Shown: positions 1-6,461 of the stretch, one piece after another | Layout: each line of letters begins with the position of its first letter | Numbering within the stretch: position 1 is the first letter of the stretch | Source of the DNA: Clostridia bacterium | GTDB lineage: Bacteria; Bacillota; Peptococcia; Peptococcales; SKKY01 | Reading direction: 5' to 3' | Length of the DNA stretch: 10,594 nucleotides | Assembly (NCBI GenBank): GCA_007123515.1 | Contig: SKKY01000048.1 | Location: forward strand, 1-10,594 | Made by a program: the position numbers and the translations under genes | Notes under the pieces: generated by a model | Databases searched by the model: none | Told to the model about the DNA's origin: nothing | The model's input: the letters and a program-made list of their open reading frames with translations, nothing else

Positions 1-95
1 CTCCAACAGGAATTTTTGATAAAGAGATTGCTTTTGATGAATTCCTTGAAAATGATACAATTCAAAACAATATTGAAGCAATGTATAAGCAATAA
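1..95 (+). CDS. 3' end of an unidentified protein-coding gene (partial)
   Basis: An open frame enters from the left edge, with codons starting at position 3, and ends at the TAA at 93-95. Thirty residues are visible. They are acidic and hydrophilic (ending IEAMYKQ), with a likely terminal helix and no membrane segment. The piece is too short for me to name a family. The reading is supported by coding-like composition and by the hairpin terminator that begins eight bases after the stop codon. The gene is convergent with the minus-strand block to its right. It could be a chance open frame, but its position directly before a terminator argues for a real gene. Confidence 0.6.
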   Translation, partial: PTGIFDKEIAFDEFLENDTIQNNIEAMYKQ

Positions 96-102
96 AAAAA
101 TG

Positions 103-147
103 GCCGGCTCTTTACTTTTGTAAAGAACCGGCTTCTTTTTGTTTTTT
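103..147. terminator. Bidirectional Rho-independent terminator between convergent genes
   Basis: The arms 103-115 and 120-132 can pair over 13 positions around a TTTT loop. On the plus strand there is one C-A mismatch. On the minus strand the same position is a U-G wobble, so that stem is fully paired. A T-rich tract follows on the plus side (134-147). On the minus side the run of A at 94-100 reads as seven U. The hairpin therefore can end both the left-edge gene and the minus-strand block. Confidence 0.85.
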
Positions 148-532
148 AAAATGATACTTCCTGATCCCATTTTGTTTTCGCTTCAAAATCACCCGTCACA
201 TCAGTAATTAAAACCTTAACCGGAAATTTATCCAGCTCTTTTTTCACTAATTCCACTACTTTTAAGACTTCCTTATTCTTCGTGGTTGAAGTTCCGCGGA
301 TTTGCTCATAAAGCGCCGCATCATGTATCACGATTTCGATATCTTCCTGTGGCATTTTTTTCAATTCTTTTAATAATCCCAAAAGAGCAAAATGGCTGAC
401 TACCAAGGGTTTTTCATATTTCTTAAACCCCTTCTTTTCAACCAGCAATTCATTTTCTTTGTAAATCCGGTAGCGAAATTCCATATCTTCATTCTCCATA
501 TACGTAGAGATGCCTGCTACAAAAGCTTTCAT
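146..532 (-). CDS. Hypothetical protein with degenerate RNase H-like fold
   Basis: This is a 128-residue soluble protein with no signal peptide or membrane segment. I do not recognise a named family, but the order of elements resembles ribonuclease HI. It has an N-terminal strand (residues 1-9), strands at about 17-25 and 28-36, a helix at about 45-59, a strand ending at Asp71 (IEIVIHD), a helix at 86-101, a strand at 104-110 and a terminal segment containing Asp123. Placed against E. coli RNase HI by eye, Asp71 and Asp123 match catalytic Asp70 and Asp134. The first Asp and the catalytic Glu are replaced by Ala6/Gly7 and Ala49. If this alignment is right, classical two-metal catalysis is unlikely and a nucleic-acid-binding role is possible. 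The gene overlaps the upstream dbpA gene by four bases (ATGA, 529-532) and has a strong Shine-Dalgarno (TGGAGGAG read on the minus strand, about 540-547). Translation is therefore probably coupled. Fold assignment is inference; the gene itself is secure. Confidence 0.85.
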   Translation of the reverse strand: MKAFVAGISTYMENEDMEFRYRIYKENELLVEKKGFKKYEKPLVVSHFALLGLLKELKKMPQEDIEIVIHDAALYEQIRGTSTTKNKEVLKVVELVKKELDKFPVKVLITDVTGDFEAKTKWDQEVSF

Positions 533-1980
533 AATCGATCTCCTCCAAGAGTTTCATCTTTTACTTTCCTGATCCTTCCTTTGATCGGCTTTTTCTGCAA
601 AGCCAAAAGAACCATCGGGCCCTTTCCATTTAATATTTCAACAAACGTTGAAACATCAAGGATATTAATCACGCCGATGTCATCGGCGGTCATTCCATCA
701 ATGTTACACAGTGTTCCCACTATATCAACTGCCCGCATTTTTGTTTTTTTACCGGCATTAATATGAATTTTCATAATGTCTTGATTTAGTTTTATATTTT
801 TATCCTTCTTCTTTACCGGCTGGTCTTTTATTGACTCCTCCATTGTTTTTCGGGATGCGTCCAATTGCTCTTTGGGTATTCTGTTAATTGGTTCAAGGGT
901 TGTATCAATATAGGCCTCTATTTGCTTTAGCATTCTTGCATCACTCTTCGTTACAAAACTAATGGCTTTTCCGGTTTTTTCAACACGGCCGGTTCTTCCG
1001 ATTCTGTGAATGTAACCCTCTTTGTCCCGGGGCATATCAAAATTAACCACCAGGCTTACATCTTCTATATCAATGCCTCTGGCTGCCACATCCGTAGCTA
1101 CAAGATAGCGAACCCGCCCTTCTTTAAATTGCTTCATGACACTCAGGCGGTCTTCTTGCTCCATTCCTCCATGAATTCTTCCACAACTATACTCCTGATC
1201 TTTTAAAAATTCATACACCTCATCCACAGTACGTTTCATTGCACAAAAGATAATGCAGGTATCCGGGTTTTCTGTGATGATAACTTCTTCAAGCAAGTCC
1301 TCTTTTTCTTCTTCGTCAGTCAGATAGTACCGTTGGATAATTTTCTCCGTAATCTTTATATCCTCCTGTATTTCAATCGATACCGGATCTTTTAGATAGG
1401 CATGACAAAGCTCTCTTATCTCTGCAGGAAAAGTCGCTGAAAGGACCACGGTCACCCTGTCATCTGGTAGAAATGTAAGAATCTCTTCAATCTGCTCCAC
1501 AAAACCCATTTCAAGCATTTCATCTGCTTCATCAATAACCAGATACCGAACAGCTGACACATCAAGCGTCTCATTTTCAAGGTGATCAATCACTCTTCCA
1601 GGAGTTCCTGTAACTATATGGGTTTTTTGTTTGATTTCCTTAACCTGATGGCGGTATGATGACTTACCATATAGGGCGGCAACCTTTAGTCTTTTAAATC
1701 GACCAACATTAAAAATCTCTTCTTTAACTTGAATGGCCAGCTCTCTAGTCGGAGTAAGCACTAAGGCTTGAGGTCGGTTTTCTTCCCAATCTATCCGTTC
1801 ACAAAGCGGAATGGCAAAAGCGGCGGTTTTCCCACTGCCTGTTCTCGATTTAACAATGCTATCCTTACCGGACAGAAGAACCGGAATCAACTCTTTTTGC
1901 ACCTTTGTTGGTTCTTTATAGCCTAATAATTCTAAGGCTTTTACTATTTTTTCATCAATGACATACGCTCTAAAACTCAT
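529..1980 (-). CDS. dbpA: DEAD-box RNA helicase DbpA/YxiN
   Basis: This 483-residue ATP-dependent RNA helicase has all core motifs: Q-motif region near residue 28, SRTGSGKT (45-52), PTRELA (77-82), TPGR (126-129), DEAD (150-153), SAT (181-183), ATDVAARGID (295-304) and HRIGRTGR (325-332). A C-terminal domain of about 70 residues (403-474, with AVDIVGTL, ADDIGVI and VEILNGKGP) is the DbpA/YxiN RNA-binding domain. In characterised family members this domain recognises hairpin 92 of 23S rRNA and targets the enzyme to the 50S subunit. Length and sequence closely resemble Bacillus YxiN. I chose the ATG at 1980 because the homologue begins in the same way; an in-frame TTG at 2001 would add seven residues. 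The start lies 11 bases inside the upstream relP frame, with a modest AGAGAGA binding site. The gene overlaps the downstream RNase H-like gene by ATGA, so three genes form one coupled unit. Confidence 0.95.
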   Translation of the reverse strand: MSFRAYVIDEKIVKALELLGYKEPTKVQKELIPVLLSGKDSIVKSRTGSGKTAAFAIPLCERIDWEENRPQALVLTPTRELAIQVKEEIFNVGRFKRLKVAALYGKSSYRHQVKEIKQKTHIVTGTPGRVIDHLENETLDVSAVRYLVIDEADEMLEMGFVEQIEEILTFLPDDRVTVVLSATFPAEIRELCHAYLKDPVSIEIQEDIKITEKIIQRYYLTDEEEKEDLLEEVIITENPDTCIIFCAMKRTVDEVYEFLKDQEYSCGRIHGGMEQEDRLSVMKQFKEGRVRYLVATDVAARGIDIEDVSLVVNFDMPRDKEGYIHRIGRTGRVEKTGKAISFVTKSDARMLKQIEAYIDTTLEPINRIPKEQLDASRKTMEESIKDQPVKKKDKNIKLNQDIMKIHINAGKKTKMRAVDIVGTLCNIDGMTADDIGVINILDVSTFVEILNGKGPMVLLALQKKPIKGRIRKVKDETLGGDRL

Positions 1981-2680
1981 TATTCTCTCTTTTCTGTACA
2001 AATTCTGATTGATAATTTTCTATTTTCAACTGTTCCATTTCTTTATGAATTTCCTCCATCTTCTGATCTAAAAGAGTAATCGCCATGGCTGCTTCTTTGA
2101 GGTCATCCTGTAATTTCTGAGGAACGATAAGCCCTTCATGGTGTTTATAATATATTTTATGCTCAAGACTAGCCCAAAAATCCATAGCGATCGTTCTTAG
2201 CTGCACTTCTACATATACTTTTTCAGTCCGGTCAGACATAAAGACCGGTATCTGAATTAAAAGATGCAAACTCTGATACCCATTTGGTTTTGGATTTTCT
2301 ATATAATCCTTATATTCAATAACCTCCATATCACTTTGCTGAGCGAGCATGGCGGCTATCCGATAAATATCCGAAACAAAAGAACAATTAATTCTTATCC
2401 CGGCAATGTCTTTTATATTCTCTCTGATAACTTCCAGGTCAATGCTATATCCTTTACGACGAATTTTTTTTAAAACGCTTTCCGGAGTCTTTAACCTTGA
2501 AGATACATGCTCAATCGGATTGTAATCATGAACATACTGAAATTCTTGGTTTAAGATGTTAATTTTAGTTTCTAATTCATCCATCCCAAATTTATAATAC
2601 ATCATAAATCGGTTTAACTTTTTTTTAAACACTAAAAATTGTTCAATATTCTGTTGATACATTTCCAGGTTATGATTCAT
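1970..2680 (-). CDS. relP: Small alarmone synthetase, RelP/YwaC type
   Basis: This 236-residue cytosolic protein is a stand-alone RelA/SpoT synthetase domain that transfers pyrophosphate from ATP to GDP or GTP, making ppGpp or pppGpp. Visible motifs are SRLK (61-64), DIAGIRI (91-97), KPNGYQSLH (131-139), VEVQLRT with the catalytic Glu158 (157-163), and DFWASLEHKIYYK (167-179). There is no HD hydrolase domain and no TGS or ACT domain, so it should only synthesise. IAMDFWASLEHKIYYK and the PKPNGY form match Bacillus YwaC (RelP, SAS2) better than YjbM (RelQ). It is about 25 residues longer than YwaC, including a charged helical C-terminal tail (about 204-236). The start ATG at 2680 has AAGGGGAG nine or so bases upstream. 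It is the first gene of the unit relP, dbpA, RNase H-like. In Bacillus ywaC is induced by cell-envelope stress; no such signal can be shown here. Confidence 0.93.
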   Translation of the reverse strand: MNHNLEMYQQNIEQFLVFKKKLNRFMMYYKFGMDELETKINILNQEFQYVHDYNPIEHVSSRLKTPESVLKKIRRKGYSIDLEVIRENIKDIAGIRINCSFVSDIYRIAAMLAQQSDMEVIEYKDYIENPKPNGYQSLHLLIQIPVFMSDRTEKVYVEVQLRTIAMDFWASLEHKIYYKHHEGLIVPQKLQDDLKEAAMAITLLDQKMEEIHKEMEQLKIENYQSEFVQKRENNEF

Positions 2681-2727
2681 AAAAAGTTCTCCCCTTCTCG
2701 CCTTCGGCTATTCAGCGTTGTCACCAT

Positions 2728-2757
2728 CTTATACGGAAATGATTAACTCTTTATGAA
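2728..2757 (-). promoter_or_regulatory. Candidate promoter for the relP-dbpA unit
   Basis: On the minus strand TTCATA (2752-2757) is followed after 18 bases by TATAAG (2728-2733), five of six matches to a sigma-A -10 box. Transcription would start near 2721, leaving a leader of about 40 bases before the relP start at 2680. A 10-bp palindrome, GAATATATTC (2755-2764), touches the -35 box. I see no clear terminator between the yfmL-like gene and relP, so read-through from upstream is also possible. Confidence 0.35.
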
Positions 2758-2764
2758 TATATTC

Positions 2765-3916
2765 TTAATATTTTTTTGAAAGATCCATAAGTGAACCTTT
2801 TTTAAGAACTTTTCCGGCAATGGTAATGCCCAGGTCTTTTTCATATCGTTTGATAAATTCTATTTCATGTTCCGTTACAATCGAAATAACGGTTCCCACT
2901 TTGTTTTTACGCCCGGTTCTTCCGGATCTGTGCAAGTAGTCTTTGGAACTTTGCGGGATGTGGAAGTTGAAAATATGGGTAACATCTTCAATATCCAGAC
3001 CTCTTGCCGCCAGATCAGAAGCGACTAATACTTCTGTTTTACCTGATTTAAAGTCTTCCATTATCTTTTTTCTGTCTAACTTAACGTTTTGCCCATGAAT
3101 TGATTCTGCTTTAATTTTATGATGGGCCAATTTAGACGCGCAGACTTCAGCATCTTCCCGGTCACCAATAAAAACAATCGCCTTATTAGGGTTTACACTT
3201 CTGATGGCTTTTCTAAGCATCTCTACCTTATCACGAAGTTCGGTTACAATATAGTAATGAACAATTCCCTCCGGAATTTGCAGTCCTTTTTCAGGCGAAA
3301 GAAAAAGCGGATCTTTCATCAGCGTTTTGGCTTTTTCTTGTGCCTCTTTGCTGATTGAAGCTGAAAACATCAAAAGTTGTCTCTCTCTTAGCGTTCTTTT
3401 TACAATATCCTGAATCACGGAAAAATTATTATGATCAATCAGACGATCGGCCTCATCAATAATAATTGTAGAGAGCGTGTGTGCCGATATTTTCTTTTTG
3501 CTGATCAGTTCCATAACTCTACCCGGTGTACCTACGATAATATGAGGCTTATCTTTTAATTTATCAACTTGTCTTTTAATATTCACATTACCAACTATTG
3601 ATGTCGAGGTGGCTTTAATCTCCGAGAATTCTGAGAGTTTTTCAATCTGCCTTAAGACCTGTATCGCCAATTCATGGGTCGGCACTAAAATCAAAGCCTG
3701 CATTTCTCTTTTTGACGGATCGATTTTCTTGTACAGAGGCAGTAAATAGGCCAGTGTTTTTCCGGAACCCGTCTCTGATTGAATCACAAGATCTCTATTA
3801 TCTAAAAAAGCCGGCAAGACCTTCTTTTGAACTTCTGTAGGCACTTCAATCTCTTGTTTTTCCAAAGCATTCATTAATGACATATCAATGCCCGTTTGGC
3901 TAAGCAATTCTTTCAT
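2765..3916 (-). CDS. DEAD-box RNA helicase, YfmL-like
   Basis: This 383-residue ATP-dependent RNA helicase consists of little more than the two RecA-like domains. Motifs are SETGSGKT (47-54), VPTHELA (78-84), GTPGR (129-133), DEAD (154-157), SAS (185-187), SDLAARGLD (300-308) and HRSGRTGR (329-336). Two motifs deviate from consensus: PTREL is PTHEL, and SAT is SAS. There is no accessory RNA-binding domain; only about 40 residues follow the last motif. Compact size and sequence resemble Bacillus YfmL, which is implicated in 50S assembly and cold growth. I chose the ATG at 3916 because GAGGGAGA lies just upstream. An ATG at 3931 would add five residues and overlap the upstream stop as ATGA, but has no binding site. 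The Shine-Dalgarno sits next to the TGA of the ABC-F gene (gap of 11 bases), suggesting one transcript and coupled translation. Confidence 0.92.
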   Translation of the reverse strand: MKELLSQTGIDMSLMNALEKQEIEVPTEVQKKVLPAFLDNRDLVIQSETGSGKTLAYLLPLYKKIDPSKREMQALILVPTHELAIQVLRQIEKLSEFSEIKATSTSIVGNVNIKRQVDKLKDKPHIIVGTPGRVMELISKKKISAHTLSTIIIDEADRLIDHNNFSVIQDIVKRTLRERQLLMFSASISKEAQEKAKTLMKDPLFLSPEKGLQIPEGIVHYYIVTELRDKVEMLRKAIRSVNPNKAIVFIGDREDAEVCASKLAHHKIKAESIHGQNVKLDRKKIMEDFKSGKTEVLVASDLAARGLDIEDVTHIFNFHIPQSSKDYLHRSGRTGRKNKVGTVISIVTEHEIEFIKRYEKDLGITIAGKVLKKGSLMDLSKKY

Positions 3917-3927
3917 TGTTATCTCCC

Positions 3928-5844
3928 TCATTTTTTACTTTTTTTTGCCATGGCTTCTGCAATCTCCTGCAGATACATCCAGCGTTCCATTAACTGATGG
4001 TATTCTTTTTCAGCGGACTCTCTTTTTTCAAGTGTTTTTTGTAATCTCTGGTAATCATCTGCAGACTCTGCTATCTCATGGTCTAGTTCTTCGAGCATTC
4101 TTTCGGCTTTTTCAACTTCATCCTCTATCGTTTCATATTCTTTTTGCTCGGCAAAAGTAAATTTAACTGCCTTTCCCCGTTGCTCATTACTTTTATCTTC
4201 CTTCTCTTTTTTAGAGTGCGTTTGACTCTCCGACTCTTTTTGTAAAATTTCTTTTTCTTTTGCATCCATGTACTCCGAATAATTTCCATCGAAAATATCA
4301 ATCTTAGCCCCGGCTTCAAATGCAAAAATTTTCTCGGTAACCCGGTCTAAAAAGTACCGGTCATGGGATACTACCATCACAGCGCCCGGAAAATCTTCAA
4401 GATACGATTCTAAAATTGTCAGCGTCTGAATATCAAGGTCATTCGTTGGTTCATCAAGCAATAAAATATTTGGAGCACTCATCAAAATTCTGAGTAAATA
4501 AAGTCTTCTTTTTTCTCCTCCGGATAATTTCCCCACCGGAATCCCATGCATAGAAGAAGGAAACAAAAACAGTTCTAACATTTTTGATGCGCTCATCAGA
4601 CCGTCGGCAGTTTGAACATATTCCGCCTGCTCCCGAATATAGCTGATCACCCTGACCTGCTCATCCGGTATATCACATTCCTGGCCAAAGTAGCCAATCC
4701 TGACCGTTTCCCCATAGGCGATATATCCCTGATCAGGTTCAATTTGACCGGCAACCATAGAAAGCAAGGTTGATTTCCCTGCCCCATTTGGGCCCACAAT
4801 ACCAATCCGGTCATCACGAATAACAATATAGCTGAATTGATCAATAAGGGGTTTATCAGGATAACTTTTACTGATCCCATTAAAAATAATGGTTTTGCTG
4901 CCCAGCCTGCTTGAGGCCGCTTTTATTTCTATACCTTCGTAAGATTCGGGTCCTTTGGTTTGTTGCAGTTCTTCAAACCGATCAATTCTTGCTTTTTGTT
5001 TGGTTGTTCTGGCTTTAGCGCCCCTTTTTATCCATTCGAGCTCTCTTCGGTATATGCTTTTTCTCTTTCTTTCTGATGCAAGAGCATCATCTTCCCTTTG
5101 AGCCTTTAGTTCAAGATACGTAGAATAATTTGCATCATAACTGTATAACTTTGACTGATCAAGCTCAACGATTCTGTTACAGACACGATCAAGGAAATAA
5201 CGATCATGAGTAACCATTAATAAGGATATCTTCCTGTTTTTAATATATTTTTCAAGCCAGATAATGGCATCATGATCTAAATGATTCGTAGGTTCATCAA
5301 GAATCAGCAAATCGCATTCATTAATCAGCACTTCTGCAAGCGCCACTCTCTTGCGTTGCCCTCCGGATAACGTATCTGTATAAGCATGAAGGTCTTCAAT
5401 CCCCAGTTTATGAAGAATCGCCTTGGCTTCGTTTTCAATATTCCAGGCCTTTTCATCTTCCATTTTTTGAGCCAGCTCCATAATCTTCTCTTTTAGCATT
5501 CGATCAGACGGATCTGCATTAGAAGCATAAACCGCTTGCTCATATGCTCTTAGCAAGCGAATGATGGGTGTTTCTCCAGATAGGATTTGTTCAATAACCG
5601 TCAGGTTTTCCTTAAAGACCGGATTTTGAGACAGATGCGAAATCCTGATCCTCCCTGATGATAAAATTTTCCCCTTATCCGGAATTTCTATACCGGCTGC
5701 AATGTTGAGCAACGTAGATTTTCCGGTTCCGTTAACTCCGATAAGCCCGATTTTTTCTCCTTCAGAAATCGTAAGAGAAATTTGGTCAAATAATGGCCTT
5801 TCTGTATAAGATTTGCTGATTTTTTCAATAGCCAGTACGTGCAT
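3928..5844 (-). CDS. ABC-F family ATPase, Uup/YfmR type
   Basis: This 638-residue soluble protein has two ABC ATPase domains and no membrane segment, as in ABC-F translation factors. Domain 1 shows GVNGTGKS (36-43), LSGGQRKR (159-166), LLILDEPTNHLD (179-190) and the switch His213. The linker between the ABC domains (about 240-315), rich in Lys and Arg with IKRGAKARTTKQKAR, corresponds to the segment that reaches the ribosomal P-site tRNA in this family. Domain 2 shows GPNGAGKS (351-358), LSGGEKRR (440-447), ILLLDEPTNDLD (460-471) and His494. A C-terminal charged coiled coil (about 525-638) is typical of Uup and Bacillus YfmR. Members of this subgroup rescue ribosomes stalled in elongation, for example at proline runs. 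The length matches YfmR. The start at 5844 follows AAGGGGGC (about 5850-5857). It heads the minus-strand block. A drug-resistance ABC-F role is possible but less likely given the Uup-type C-terminal domain. Confidence 0.93.
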   Translation of the reverse strand: MHVLAIEKISKSYTERPLFDQISLTISEGEKIGLIGVNGTGKSTLLNIAAGIEIPDKGKILSSGRIRISHLSQNPVFKENLTVIEQILSGETPIIRLLRAYEQAVYASNADPSDRMLKEKIMELAQKMEDEKAWNIENEAKAILHKLGIEDLHAYTDTLSGGQRKRVALAEVLINECDLLILDEPTNHLDHDAIIWLEKYIKNRKISLLMVTHDRYFLDRVCNRIVELDQSKLYSYDANYSTYLELKAQREDDALASERKRKSIYRRELEWIKRGAKARTTKQKARIDRFEELQQTKGPESYEGIEIKAASSRLGSKTIIFNGISKSYPDKPLIDQFSYIVIRDDRIGIVGPNGAGKSTLLSMVAGQIEPDQGYIAYGETVRIGYFGQECDIPDEQVRVISYIREQAEYVQTADGLMSASKMLELFLFPSSMHGIPVGKLSGGEKRRLYLLRILMSAPNILLLDEPTNDLDIQTLTILESYLEDFPGAVMVVSHDRYFLDRVTEKIFAFEAGAKIDIFDGNYSEYMDAKEKEILQKESESQTHSKKEKEDKSNEQRGKAVKFTFAEQKEYETIEDEVEKAERMLEELDHEIAESADDYQRLQKTLEKRESAEKEYHQLMERWMYLQEIAEAMAKKSKK

Positions 5845-5857
5845 AATCTGCCCCCTT

Positions 5858-5940
5858 CAAAAGTATCTATATTTTACTATATCAGCAATCTTTTAGCGAA
5901 CTTTAAAAAAGGGTACAAATCTTTATATATTTGCACTACA
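5858..5940. promoter_or_regulatory. Divergent promoter region (ABC-F gene / flavoprotein gene)
   Basis: This is the AT-rich spacer between divergent genes. For the minus strand, a TATAGT -10-like box (complement of 5876-5881) lies about 30 bases before the ABC-F start, but no convincing -35 box is 16-19 bases away. For the plus strand, TTTAAA (5902-5907) and TATATT (5926-5931) are 18 bases apart, followed by a short leader to the ATG at 5955. Both assignments are weak. No terminator or riboswitch fold is evident. Confidence 0.35.
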
Positions 5941-5954
5941 GAAAGGGACTGTCT

Positions 5955-6461
5955 ATGAGAAAAAAATATGATGAACCAATGTTTGTAAATGTTACCGCCT
6001 GCGATTCTCAGTGCGCCGAGAAGGAAACACTCAAAGAAATACAAAAACTTTGTGATGATCAGAATTTCGCAGTGTTAGCCACTCAGGGTGATGGTCAGCC
6101 TTATACTTCACTGATTAGCTTTTCTGTAAATGATTCTCTTACAAAGCTCTACTTCTCCACGCCCAGTCAAACCAGAAAGTTTAACTTACTCGAAAAAAAT
6201 CACCTTGTCTCTGTCTTAATCGACAACCGTTCTGATCTTCCTACAGGACTTAATCAAATCAGCGGCCTGACAATTACAGGAACGGCAAAAGTTCTTTCTG
6301 ATGAAGATCAGATAAAAAAGGCCTCTGTCGTTCTTTTAGATAAGCACCCTTATCTGCAAAGATTTATCCAATCCAGTACAACAAAAATTATTGAAGTGTC
6401 TGCTGAACATCTTTATTATGTGCGCCGTTTTCAGGAGGTCTTTGAATGGTCTCCACGGTAA
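5955..6461 (+). CDS. PNPOx-like FMN-binding split-barrel protein
   Basis: This 168-residue cytosolic protein belongs to the pyridoxamine 5'-phosphate oxidase-like superfamily. Residues 38-92 show the usual pattern: a strand FAVLATQGDGQPY, a second strand TSLISFSVND, LYFSTPSQTRKFNLLEKN with Thr73-Arg74-Lys75 where the family contacts the flavin phosphate, and a strand VSVLIDNR. A later strand (104-114, GLTITGTAKVL) completes the barrel. Such proteins usually bind FMN, sometimes F420 or haem; the substrate cannot be read from sequence, and true pyridoxine-pathway activity is not implied. The start is the ATG at 5955 with GAAAGGGA at 5941-5948; an in-frame TTG at 5931 lacks a binding site. The last 16 bases overlap the start of the phosphotransferase gene, and the AGGAGG for that gene lies inside this one, so the two are translated together and probably work together. 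Confidence 0.85.
   Translation: MRKKYDEPMFVNVTACDSQCAEKETLKEIQKLCDDQNFAVLATQGDGQPYTSLISFSVNDSLTKLYFSTPSQTRKFNLLEKNHLVSVLIDNRSDLPTGLNQISGLTITGTAKVLSDEDQIKKASVVLLDKHPYLQRFIQSSTTKIIEVSAEHLYYVRRFQEVFEWSPR

Noticed and set aside
1981..2001. TTG at 2001 as the start of dbpA
   Set aside because: It has no Shine-Dalgarno, and the known YxiN N-terminus corresponds to the ATG at 1980.
2697..2712. GCC-TTC-GGC mini-hairpin in the spacer before relP as a terminator
   Set aside because: The stem is three pairs only and is not followed by a T run on either strand.
146..3916. Two helicases, a RelA/SpoT nucleotide synthetase and an RNase H-like protein as a possible phage-defence or toxic-synthetase system
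   Set aside because: The synthetase matches the housekeeping RelP/YwaC type rather than toxic SAS proteins, with no antitoxin partner. The helicases match ribosome-assembly families. No integrase, repeats or composition shift marks an island.
3917..3931. ATG at 3931 as the start of the YfmL-like helicase, giving an ATGA overlap
   Set aside because: The sequence upstream is only A/T-rich with no binding site, whereas GAGGGAGA sits correctly before the ATG at 3916.
5937..5953. ACAG/CTGT arms around the flavoprotein Shine-Dalgarno as a translation switch
   Set aside because: Four base pairs are too weak to hide a binding site, and such arms are expected by chance.
5931..5954. TTG at 5931 as the start of the flavoprotein
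   Set aside because: It lies in the likely promoter and lacks a binding site; the ATG at 5955 follows GAAAGGGA.
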